Shown: in pieces, positions 1 through 11,600 of the stretch
How positions within the stretch are numbered: the stretch's first letter is position 1
Layout of the letters: each line of letters begins with the position of its first letter
Assembly (NCBI GenBank): GCA_029204225.1
Contig: CM055102.1
Span: 29,254,969 to 29,318,968, forward strand
Origin: Diphasiastrum complanatum
Lineage: Eukaryota; Streptophyta; Lycopodiopsida; Lycopodiales; Lycopodiaceae
Length of the DNA: 64,000 nucleotides
Direction: 5' to 3'
Program-made: the position numbers and the translations under genes
Notes under the pieces: model-generated
What the model was told of the DNA's origin: nothing
The model's input: only the letters and a program-made list of their open reading frames with translations
Database searches by the model: none

Positions 1-204
1 TTTTCATATCTTTTGATGATAGGTTTTCTTTCTTGACAACACCTATGAGTTTGTCTAAGTTGTTTAACACTTGTCTCTTTTCCACTCGATTACTTACTTC
101 CAATGTCTGTGTGGCTTGAACAATTTCTTTCCAAATTTCATATCTGACACTAGATTCTTTGCATGTGTGATTGGATAAGAATCTTCTTGCTTTAGCACCT
201 CCAA

Positions 205-1344
205 TTAATGGCTTATTAGAAACATTTTTTTTTTCCCGAAGAGTTTGTCACTTTTTTCAATGGTGACATTCCCTGTTTGTAGTCCTAACTTCGAAAGAAT
301 TTCTTCCGACCTCTTGATAGCTGCTTTAGCCACAAACTTTAGTTTTGAATTCCATACAAGGAGAATATAGAAATATTTTTTTTTTCCAATAATACAAACC
401 TCAGCATGCAATGTGCATATGTGAACATGTTTTAATGGAATTGGCAGCACACTTTTCATATTTGGATCTTCTGCTTCTCGTGTTTGGTCGTCTCAAATTC
501 ATATTATAGCAATCCTTCGTGCAATAAAGACATGAATATTTTGATGTTGCCCCATGAGAGACATTATACATACATTTCAATGTTTTCAAATCGCTTGCAA
601 GGTGCCACTAAATTTGAAAACTTCCATGATTTTCGATTGAAAATTTTTCACCCTCCAAATGTCTCTTTATAATCTTGCCATAATTTGTACGTGAAAATAT
701 TCATGAAAGTATTATATGGTCCTCTTTTATGACTTGTAAAAGAGCAAGTAATGCATGACATGTTAATAAAAAAATGCAATATATTCAATATTGATAACAA
801 TACTTAAAGAAAATTGAAAATTGAAAAGTATATCTGTTGGAATGCAGCCAACCACAACATGTGATTTTTCGATTGAACACTAAACGTTTGATCATCGGTA
901 TCTGAAATTTTGTTCATCAAACTAACACTCGTTCTAATTTTTTACCTTTGATGATTTCAGATTCATCTAATTTTACTACAATAATAATCTTTCCATTTAC
1001 TTGATGTTTGTCTAGTTTATAGAATCAAATAATATATTTTAGAACATATTCAATATCAAGAAAAATATATTGCAATCGTTGTAATTGAGCTCACCACATT
1101 CTGATTTGTATAAATCAGTTATATGAAGTGATTGGCCAACTAGTTTGAACATTCCGTCATTATAATAATTTCTTGCTAATCTTACCTGATAAGGACGAGA
1201 AAGATAAGTTTGTTTCACCATCACTTGAGAAAAGGCTTCTTTAACTATTCTAAAAAACGTAGAATAAGCACTTTTGCTAATTCCAAAATGATCACATGCA
1301 CCTTGTATCACATTTGCATCCAAGTAAGTTTGAACCTTATTCAA
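205..1344 (-). pseudogene. Unrecognised degraded ORF remnant
   Basis: Two minus-strand open stretches (1344-1039 and 589-205) lie in the same direction and may be pieces of one decayed coding sequence. The second contains a compact C-x2-C motif (HGATSKYSCLYCTKD), reminiscent of zinc-binding stretches in uncharacterised transposase-like proteins. I do not recognise the family. The intervening sequence is AT-rich with stops. No terminal repeats or target duplication were found. It could equally be chance ORFs in AT-rich DNA. Confidence 0.2.
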
Positions 1345-1449
1345 AACAGTCTCTACAATTTTTTTTTCATTTTTTCAAACCGAGCATTTTCATCATTGCC
1401 TTTGTTGACTTTCTTGGTAAAACATGACTTGGAGATTCTCCAATGCATG

Positions 1450-2289
1450 AATGATATGTTAAATAGTTCTTTGCCACCAAACATGATTTGCAACAAATAT
1501 ATAAAACTCAAATTATGTTTAATAAATTAATAATGCAAGTTATCAATTGCAAATCAAACTTAAATGACAAATACAAATCAAATAAACAGTTTATAAGAAA
1601 ACATACTTAAATGTTCAAATCCGATTGTTACTATGTGTGGATAAGTCATCAATATTCTTCAGCGGTACTTTTTTTTTTTTTTCATCATTGCCTTTTTTAT
1701 TGTATATCAACAACAGATTTTAAACTGTCAGATCGCAACTTCTCCATGGATTCTAACATATCTTTGTTTGAGCCTTGAAGACTAGTGACTGTAGCATTCA
1801 ACTATGATATAACATGCTTGAGTGCATTATTTTTAACACTAGTATGTTGCACATAATGAAGCAATTGTTGATTTGCACATTGAAATTGTTGATTAGCAAC
1901 CTGAAATTGCTAATTAAGACAAGATACACTATGCATTCCAATATCATGCAGCCTTTGACAATACTTGTGAAAGGATTCTTCAAAGTGATTTTGTGACCCT
2001 CAACAAACTAGATATAAACACATCAAAAAACTAGACAGACCTAGATCACAAATCTAAGAATCAATCTTCACCCAAAAAAACTAGTCACCTTAAAAAATGG
2101 ACCTTGCCTAGATCACAAAGATTAAAACTCACAAAAAATTGAATTAAAACACACCAAAATTAGACCCAATTACCCCTATTGGACTCAACCAAGACCAATG
2201 ACTCTTCCTCTTGAGAATTGGAATGAATTTGAAAAGATTTGATTCCAAACAATGTCCTAGATTTCCTTCTCACTTGACTAATTCTCTCA
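1450..2289. other. AT-rich stretch, nothing recognised
   Basis: No ORF with a recognisable motif, no LTR ends and no RNA gene were seen. A run of T occurs near 1669-1683, and short degenerate repeats of 'gaaattgttgatt' type lie around 1880-1915. Confidence 0.4.
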
Positions 2290-3600
2290 TAACTTGAGAT
2301 TCTTGGACAAACAAATAAGATTTGTCTATTTTCCACTCGAATTTGATGCTTCTCTCTCTCTATAAGAGTAATACTTTAAAGTGAATTCAACTCCTTCTGA
2401 GATCTTGCAATCACAATGTGAGATCAATCTCACACCCAACATCAATCCCTCCTTGTATCTAGATCTTGCCTTACACTAAGATAAGAAACTCTAAGATCAT
2501 TTGGGCCAACCTCTTCCACAAATTTCAAAACACTTTGGAAGCACTCAAAAGATCAAAAAAGACTCAAATTTCATGAAAGTATGTGACCATGGCGTCAAAA
2601 TCTCATCTAGATCACACATAAACTCGATTGACAATGCAAAATCATGAATTTTTTATGATCTAAGCTAGATATGAGCAATCCTTGGCACACCAGGTTGGAT
2701 GTTCTATCCACCTTCATTTGAATGCCAATAACTTTTTCAAGCCAAGTCCTTTTGGCTTGAAACCAATTGCATCACATACTAGACTTCACTAGCTTTCCAA
2801 CAAGCAATCATTCACTAGATTTGGATCTACCTTGGAGAAACACCAACCAATCAAAGTTGGGTGATCTCACATGTGCCTGAGCACTACAATCCATAACAGT
2901 ACCCAACATGGATCAATCCAATGTGTTTTTTACCCCTCTTGATCCAAAAATCACTTTGATTACTATCGAGATCCAACTAGGCTGTCAATCCTAGTTTTTT
3001 TCAAGCAATTTCTTATCAAGCTTGATGCATCATCCTTAGGCTGGATTTGAGGCTCAAAAAGTGTGATTATTCTCTCTCACTAAGATGTGTGCTTCAGAAA
3101 GCTAGATCCACTTAGTAAGATCTTGATCACAAAGGAGAGAATCAACTTGAGTTACTAGATCTTGCCTTTCACAAATGAAGGAACCCCAAGAGAATTTGGA
3201 TCACACAATACACATGAGTTTCACACACCTCTATGACTATTTCAAGCCAAAAAAACACTCAAGAACTATGAGTAGGAGTGAAACAAAGTGACTAGGATCT
3301 CAAAATCTCATCTAGAACTCTCAAAACCTAAATTCACAATGTAACCTTGAGTTTTTTTTATACAACCATCAAGATTTGATGCTCTTTGGAAAAAGTCACC
3401 AGGTTGGATGCCCAACCTACCTCCAAATAAATCTTGATATACAGTGAACCAATTCACATAAGATCTCTTGCACCTAAATCTTTACTCAAATAGCTTTTCA
3501 ACAAGTATTTACTTGCACAATTTGGATCACCACAATCTTTTCAATTGTCAAAAAAATCACAAATTCATTAGAATTATTTGGATCAACATACTGGGCAAAC
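2290..3600. repeat. Diverged tandem duplication, period ~700 bp
   Basis: Blocks recur at a nearly constant offset of 700-712 bp: 'ctagatcttgcctt' near 2460 and 3160, 'tcaaaatctcatctaga' near 2597 and 3299, 'ccaggttggatg' near 2690 and 3402, and a 'tttccaacaag' type block near 2790 and 3490. The copies are strongly diverged with many indels, so the event is old. No coding sequence was recognised in either unit. Confidence 0.5.
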
Positions 3601-4067
3601 ATGCAACGTTGTTAAGAGCTGGTTGAAACAATGAGACAAAAAGATCATAATTTTATATCCATACTTAATAGAATATGACAATGCGAACACACCACTTTTG
3701 ACATAGATTTTTGAAACAAACTATGTCATTGCAAACTTCCATTCGATCTCACATTCTCACACACCTATTTTATACAAACTTTGATAAAGCAAAACACGAT
3801 GATGACGCCTTGCAACAATCAACTGAAACTTAATACATCTTGCAAGCAATGGACTAAATTCTTAAAGTGGGGTATCCCACAAGTGCTCTGAGCACAGTAG
3901 TCTGTATTGTACTTTCTAGATCCAAATCAATATGATTGTTGTCGATCTTGATGCCAAAATCCCTTGGAAGCTAGTCGAGATCCTCTACCACCCTCTTAGC
4001 CTTGATTTTCACTCTCAAATCTTTATCATAGATGCATTTCATCACACCTTAGGTGCCTCTGATACCA

Positions 4068-4609
4068 TGTGTACTTTTCACACGTGTGAGTACACACAAA
4101 CCAATGTGTTTGATCTTCTAAAGTGGGTGTGATTGCACATGAAACTATTACTTGATTGTAGCAAGCAATCTTCCTAGAAAATCTTCAAGGCAAGCACACA
4201 CAAGCATTCATCAATGATCACTCACACTTTCTCACTCAAACCAAACACTTAGCATGAAGAAAATTAAGTCCCAAACACATTCAAAGAGTGAGAGAGAGCC
4301 CTTGCTCTCGGGTGGAGATAGAAAGAGAGACTTGTACTCATGTAGAGAAAATACATATACATAGTGAAGGGAAAAAAAAACTCCATGATTATCATTCAAA
4401 AAACCATATGTACAATGAAAGAAGTCATATAGTACTAACTCGAGATCTAGCATGAGAAATGCTTGAGATCGATTGGACCTCTTGGATTCCACCTCTCATA
4501 ACGATTGGACCTCTAAATTCTCACCTCTCCATGATTGGACCAACTAGCTAGAACCTCACAATATGATTGGCCAAATGATTTGCACCTTTAAACATGATTG
4601 GGCCAAACA
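4068..4609 (-). repeat. LTR of a copia-type retrotransposon (minus strand)
   Basis: The stretch starts TG and ends CA on the plus strand. It is bordered at its low end (4055-4067) by the reverse complement of a primer-binding site, reading tggtatcagaggc on the minus strand, which matches the initiator-methionine tRNA 3' end used by copia elements. At its high end (4610-4627) lies a purine tract on the minus strand resembling the polypurine tracts at 13624 and 41925. Having a primer site on one side and a polypurine tract on the other implies internal element sequence on both sides. No recognisable gag or pol flanks it. Confidence 0.45.
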
Positions 4610-4627
4610 TTTTGCCCCCCTTAATGG

Positions 4628-7365
4628 ATACTTGGTGACTATTCTACCCATTTTTTGAACAGATTAAAAAGCAGAATAGTCATTTGTTTTCTTCAAAAAA
4701 AAATTGGTGCGCTTTCCAACCTACGCGTCAAGCGTCAAGCTACCACGTGGCAGATTGACTAGTCAAAAAAAGTCAAAGTGCTAATTATGCTTCATAAAGA
4801 ACATGTAGAAAAAGTCAAAGTATCCATTACGCAATGGAAGGCGCCGAGCATAGGCCACTCTGCCCGGTTCAGCTTTCCAAAAAATTTTAGGCTCGACCCC
4901 TTCAAGCCTCGCCCAAAAAATTCTAAAAATCCTTACCAAGTAAAATGACATGTGCCCGGCTCCTTCCATAGTACTCAATGTGATTGGCTTTAGCATATCA
5001 TCTCTTAATTTGATTGGCCATATTTGACTTTGAAAAGAAGATTTGGTTGCATACTAGCACATATCAAATCCTTACATTCTGTGATAAGTGTCACCATTTC
5101 ACTAGACTCGAGTTCGAGGCCTCGACTTTTCAAACTCTACTTGAAAAATATGTACAAGACACTACTGTACATTTGTATATGAAATTGACAAATCAATCAA
5201 GCTAAATCTATTTTTCACAAAAATAAAATAATTAGAATTCTTCTGGTGGACTCCGACTACTCTCACAAGACTCAAGAGTACTTCATATTGACCATTGAAA
5301 GGGATCTACCCATGACTTAAGCAATGATCTTAGTTTGTGAGAACTGCTTGGAAAGAAATTCAGCACGTTTCTTCAGATCAAAGTGTAAGATGATCATATC
5401 ACCTAATTCTGAAATAGACATTCAATTTTTCTGCGATAGATTATAAACTATCCTGCTTTTCTGGAAGCTCCTCGCCGGTAGTGCTGTACAAGCTCTCTTC
5501 CTCAGAACTGCTGCTGCATACAGTTTATCCCTCTTTCACCTCTATCTTCATGTGAAAATTTCAGGTGATGCGTCTTTGTCTTCTTGCCCATTTCTCATCC
5601 TTCTGAATTTAACTATATTTTTTAACCCCTGCTTCTGATCAACTGGTATGGTAAACCAATCTGGTTTGCTCTATCAGTTCATCATCCGAGAGATCCCCAA
5701 CATGTTGGAGATTTTAAGTGTTTCCTCTAGGACACCTTCCACTGGAATTAAAAATTCAAGGAGAATGGTCTACAGATCTTGCTCCCTTCCGTGAGGCGCT
5801 TGTGTTTTGGATGTGTCTGTGGTTTTCTAGATACTTAAATGTTATTTTTCCAGAAACAAACTGGCTTCTAAAGGGTTCTCAATTCTTCTTAGCGCCTTGT
5901 AAAACATCAACGAGCGATCTTTCTCAGTCGTCACTTTCCTTCGCTGGTGGAACTAGTAATTAGATTCTAACGAGCTTGACTGAAGCGCCTCACTACTAGG
6001 CTTTGCAAAAACAAAATTTAAGTGCCTCAATACTAAGCTTTGTTATTTCAGCAATCTTCAAAGCTGAAACATCTGCCCCCAACTATGAACGTGTGATGAC
6101 TTAAAGAATCTGCATGCCTATCCTCCCTTGTCACTGGACCTTTTATAAGAATCAAAATACTCTTCACCAAAGTAGCCGGAGTCCTCTTCTGCTAGTAAAA
6201 GGTCGTAGCTCCTATCTTTTCTTTTCTCGAATGTCCTCAATTGTTCGTAGATTGGAATCAAACTCTTCACCTCAAGAAGAAAAGGATAGGAAGTCCTTAC
6301 CAGCAGCTCACCACTCGTTTCTTACAGCTTGAAATATTTTATTCATGAGTGACAAGATTTTGCTCAGCTGTTGTGTGCTAGGGAGGGTGCTGTATCAATT
6401 GCTCCTATCAAGTTGCTCGTTCCCTATTCTCCCAATCCTCTCGCTCATGGCCATTTTGCCTCACTCTGTCACAACTGGTTTGTGGGAACTTTTCACCAGT
6501 TGAAGTTGAATTACTGTAAAGGTACTCCAGCAGTTTTCCTCTTTTCCTAAACCTCACTTTCTGTCTAAATGTTGTAATTATTTTTATTTATTTCTGAGAT
6601 CTGAATATATTCAAAGTCACAAATTTGACTTGAGAATTTGGTGATGTCATTAGGTGAAGCTTAGAAAAAGCATGCATGTATGCGCATTGATCAAGGCAAA
6701 GTGGATATATTTTCAGAAACAGAGATATCTATCTATTATCGATAAGGCAGTAGTGGGTGGTGAGATCGGAATATAAGTTATGTAAAATTGTAAAGAGAAC
6801 TGTATTTGTGATGATGCTCTCACTTTGCAAGACCCAAGTCTAGCAAACACCCATAGATAGTATTATACCAAATTTCAAATGAAATGAATCAGCATACGTA
6901 TGTCATCACGCCCATCCATCATGAATACGACTTCTTGATAAGCAAACACCTCAGACTAGCTACATTGTCACCCATCACCTTGTTTAAGTGCATCAATTTA
7001 TGATGGAAATCTAAACTTGGTAACTTCCTTCTAGTAATGCATGACTTGCAAAAAACAGCTTTCATCTCCTAGAAGTCATGACAGAAACCAAGTTCCAACT
7101 GGCATTGGGAGTCCTGAAACATATTAAACACCCATGTCCACCTAGGATTAAGTAGCAGTTTATATTTCAGGTTAAATTCCCGTTTGGGTGTTGTGAACCA
7201 TCTTTTGCTCGGTATCTGTTGGGCAGATAAGCATACCAGATTCTTGTTAATGTTATACACAGCTATAGTTTGGTGCTCGATCCCTAGAGACCTCAAGTAA
7301 TATACATAAGGTTGTATGCTTAAGAAATGGTATAGATGAGAAGTTACAGAGAGCTCATGAGCACT
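4628..7365. other. Downstream flank, no recognised gene
   Basis: Several open stretches occur (for example 5014-5205, 5718-5963 and 6114-6332 on the plus strand). None carries a motif I recognise, and none is supported by codon pattern or neighbours. No terminal repeats were found. It may hold very old transposon debris. Confidence 0.35.
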
Positions 7366-7373
7366 ATTCAAAC

Positions 7374-7965
7374 CAGAGTAGCAGCGGATCGCTGCAAAAA
7401 CATTCCGGAACGTCAGTGATCTGCGACCCGGATCGCGAATTTTTTTTTTTTTTTGTGGAAAAAAGACTAATGGCCAATTTTTTTTTTTTTTGATAGTTTA
7501 ATACTAACCAAACTTGGATGGTGGACATGATTACAATCCAAGATTGGAGTTGAAACAACTATAAACTCTGTTACATATGGCATATGAAAGAACATTAGAA
7601 ACTCCTGACCCAGAGAACTCACACACGCACGACCGTTCGAAAGGATGCTTATGCTTATGCTTCTGAGATGGGTGCTTATACTTCATAATTGTTGTCGGTT
7701 TGCTGCCATTTAATACGGTTCCATGTGATTTCATTTCACATAATACAGAAATAGAGATGTTCAATAAAGAATCACTTAATGGCCCAAAATTGGACCGCAC
7801 TCCAAACTAGATAAGTGAATTGCTCTTGAAAACACCTTTAATCTGATACCCATATTGGCACCCAAAAAAAAAAGGAAAAGAAAAAAATTTGCGTTCTGGG
7901 AAACCCTAATTGGATTTCACAGATCACGTTCCGGATTGCGTTCCAGAACGGAACCTGCAACTCTG
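7374..7965. mobile_element. Small non-autonomous hAT-type element
   Basis: A 592-bp element with imperfect terminal inverted repeats: the left end reads cagagtagcag and the right end, reverse complemented, cagagttgcag (10 of 11). It is flanked by a perfect 8-bp target duplication, ATTCAAAC, at 7366-7373 and 7966-7973. An 8-bp duplication is the hAT hallmark. Subterminal regions are dense in cggatcg and ccggaacg motifs in both orientations, probably transposase binding sites. It has no transposase. It lies about 490 bp past the transporter stop codon, so it could sit in or near that gene's 3' UTR. Confidence 0.8.
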
Positions 7966-8456
7966 ATTCAAACCAAACATGCTTGATAAAAATGCTTGAT
8001 CATTTCCTCGTTACACTCAAGATGCTAATCACACATTAGTACTATTGCATGCTTGACAATTTCCTCGTTAAACTTAAAATGCTGATCAAATTAGTACTAT
8101 TAATTTTCCATTGAAACACAATAGACCAAGTCTAATGGCTTTGCCAACTCAAGGAATTGCAACCATACTTCCTATATTTGTTTTTACTTTTCAAAAACTC
8201 ACAAACGGTAGATTCCATCATTTGAATCTGTGGAGATGGGTATTGTACAAATAATCCGCTGCTGCAAATCAATGGTCTTAATAAGAAAAGCGCATTAGCA
8301 CAAGGGCACTAACGCTACAAGATTAGCGGATCTGTTCCCCAAAAAATTATTATTCAGTACTTTCAATCGACAAAGCCACAAGGGGCAACCAAGTGACCAG
8401 GTCTTAAAGGCTTCTCAACAATCCTGCAACAAGATAGAGAGTCCATATCCAGCATC

Positions 8457-8618
8457 TTACGATGCCTTCTCCTTGACCACATAAGGATAGCGTTGATAGA
8501 TAATATTGCTGAGTATAACCAGAGGGAGAGCTCCTAGCACATAAACTGATGGGGGGATATCGTCAACAGCATACTGTAAAAAAGCTGTTACCACCAAAGC
8601 TGAGACAATCACAAATCC
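8457..8618 (-). CDS. ROCK1: Transporter exon 7 (last, 53 codons plus stop)
   Basis: The exon starts after acceptor 'ttggtag' at GGA TTT GTG, encodes [17 protein letters not shown] through [10 protein letters not shown], and stops at TAA (8459-8457). It contains the last two hydrophobic spans of the carrier. Phase 0 with exon 6. Confidence 0.92.
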   Translation of the reverse strand, partial: GFVIVSALVVTAFLQYAVDDIPPSVYVLGALPLVILSNIIYQRYPYVVKEKAS

Positions 8619-11600
8619 CTACCAAAATGATAATACGCACAGCATTAGTATTTCTTGAACTCTCCAAGATCTAAATAGATCATAACCGATTTTTAGCAAA
8701 ACTTTTCAGGTCACAAGCGTGCCTCGAGCTTATGTCGTATGGGCATTTTATGAAATTTTAGTAACGTGTTTGACATTCTGGAACCTCAGGCAAACAGAGT
8801 AAAGTTACTAGCCAGATACAGCATGCAATTTTTCATTCAAGCCAGCAAGTAATGTAGATTCGCCAAACAAAATGACTTCTCCACGAGCAAAAAGTGAAGT
8901 GATATTCAAGCTTGTTGCTGAGAAAAAGTTGGCTTGCTTAAGTATAAAGACCCGTGGAGCACTGTAAGTGTCTGAACAACTGTCTTCACAAAGAAGAAAA
9001 TTGCCCTTCAAGGAGTGTACATAATTAGTTTTCAATATCTTGCAGTAATGCTGTAAAGACCGATGTGAGCAATTACCAAAAACCAATTGCACTTCAAGGA
9101 GAGTACATAACTTGTTTTGAATATCTTCCAGTAATGCTGTAAAAACTGCCGTGAGCAATTACCAAACACCTAAAGGTCAAGCCTTGGAAATGGGCAGACA
9201 GCATTTATTGCAAGGAAATGCCGATGCAAACTTTCACCGAAATTTACTAAATCTTAAACACACAACAACTACCAAACAGAATTCCCAAAATGCATGCTTA
9301 AAAGAAAAGAAGAACGGCCCTCCTTTCTACTGTGGGAATCAACAAGTTCACAAGAGGTTATATTTACACTCTTTGTGGAACCATTGTAGTAAATTTTTTG
9401 ATGAGGCCCCTGTCTATGTAGATACCTAACAAGCAACTAAATCTCTTTCCTGAAGGGTAAGACAAACAAACTTTGCATACCTTTTTCACTCCACCAGCAT
9501 AGGTGGTCACTAGACCCACCAAAATTCCACCAACAGCATTTGAAAAAATTGGTAACTGCATAATACTTAAATTTAATTAATTGCTGCGTACTAGAAATTG
9601 AAAACTGCTATAAGCAATCTGAGAAACTTTAAATGCATGATCTTGAAATTTACTTAACTTACCCAAGTATAGATTGTCCATCCTGAAAAAAATCCTTGCT
9701 GTTTGATGGCATTCCCATCTGGAGATTTTATCATACTAACCAATAGGCACATGCTAGCGATTGTTGACATCTCCACTGTCATTAAATAGCTGCTTCTTCT
9801 TTTAATCTTACAAACATTAAATTTCTATTAGAGTAATCGAATCATACTTTAAGAGGGAAAAAGCAAGGATTGTAAACATTTTGAGATATCTGACTTGAGA
9901 TAACCATTAGAGATATCTCACCTGAGATGCCCATTGACAGAGTGTTGATGCCAGGCCAGACAGAACGGAGGCGACCAGTACAGGTACTACCCCGAAAAGA
10001 AAAGTTTGTCCATTATCCAACTCGGAGGGAACATGAGATGCATTTTGACTGATGCTAATCAGCAAAGCAGCTACAAGCAACAGTAGCAGGGCTCCAACTT
10101 GTTGCTTAGATTGCTTATGCCTGCAAGAGATTGTGCTTCAACAACTTCAATATATTTCAAGTGACCTGCAATTGTCGACCAAATTAAAGAAAAATCACAT
10201 ATCAGAGTTACATATAAGTAGCATGCAAACTAGAGGCTCATTCAAATTAGCTGTGGAGTAACATTTAGAAAAAGTAAAGACGGTTGTAGACATTGTAAGC
10301 GTGTTCCATTAGTTACTGGAAACGCTACAGATCATTCTCAAGCATAGGACGCATCGTATAATCATATAGAAATAATTCTCCAGTGCTGGAATTCTGATGG
10401 TGAACTCGGAGACCTAAAGTTTGATATCTGGAGTTGCACACTCATAAAAGATCTATCACACTGATATAACCACACAACGCGATAGGAACAAATTTTTGAT
10501 ATTAAGCGATCCTAGAGATGTATTAACAATCAAATATCAATACGTTCTCAGGTGTTGCACAATGGATGGCGAACTCCTAGGCATAAAGTTTGGTATCTTG
10601 AATTGCACACTCCTCTTAGATCTATCACAGCAATGTAACCACAACACACACATATGAACAAATTTTTGAAATGAAGAGAACCCAGAGATGAATCAACAAT
10701 AGAAACATTATATTGATGTGTAAAAGTACAATACAGCACAGATGGAGCACCTTGTAGATTATCAACACTTACAAACAAAGTCAAGCATGTAGCACCTGAT
10801 AGACAAAATAGAGCACAATCTGAACATCCCATAGAATCTCATAAGAAGAACTCAAGAGAATCCTCAACATGTTGATGGTAGCCCTCCAACAAATGAATGG
10901 AACTCAAGCATCAAATCAATCTGAGTGGAAGGCATGACTACTGCTATTGTTTAGGAGGCCCTTAAAAGGAACCTCTAAGAAACATGATACATTTTACCCC
11001 ACCACTTGAGTTATTAGCCTAATCAGCATAAATGAAAATATGGACCATCGGTCCAACTCAATACATGACCATGTGAATAATAATGATTGAGGGATCAAAT
11101 AAAGGCCATGGATAATGTATGTACCAGTTAGACTCGTATGTCAATAACTTTCAAGCACTAACAAAACCGTTTTCCTCAATGTAGGCAATAAATGGAAGAG
11201 TTGCATATGAATTCTAAAATATGAAGTTAATGTAAGCTGCAAAATATACACCCATAAAAGTGCATATGCTAGAGATGTTGCCGCAAAAATGTAAACATTG
11301 TATAGCAGACCACAAAAATGCATATTGAATAAGTAGCCTCAACATAATGAAGCCACAAAACTGGAAGAATTGTTGAATGATAATATGAAACTCTGCCAAG
11401 CCAGACACATGAACATAGAACACCAAATGATTGCATTGTGATGAGCGTCATATGAACCATACAGTTTTGCATAGCTTCACTCACCCATACTTTTTTTATT
11501 CAACCTGCTCATCTCAATTAGGATCAAAATCAAATCGATTAGAAAATGATCAAGAACTACTCAAGATGAGTGGAGTGGTTGCAAAAATTTTCACACACAT

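Noticed and set aside
6343..6525. Possible exon (plus strand) reading AREGAVSIAPIKLLVPYSP
   Set aside because: An attractive short frame, but no family recognised, weak splice context and no partner exon nearby.
8457..10120. Separate truncated transporter pseudogene at 8.4-10.1 kb unrelated to the one at 43.4-44.6 kb
   Set aside because: The two halves are on the same strand, non-overlapping, in the right order, and complete one split codon with no missing or repeated residues. One gene is the simpler reading.
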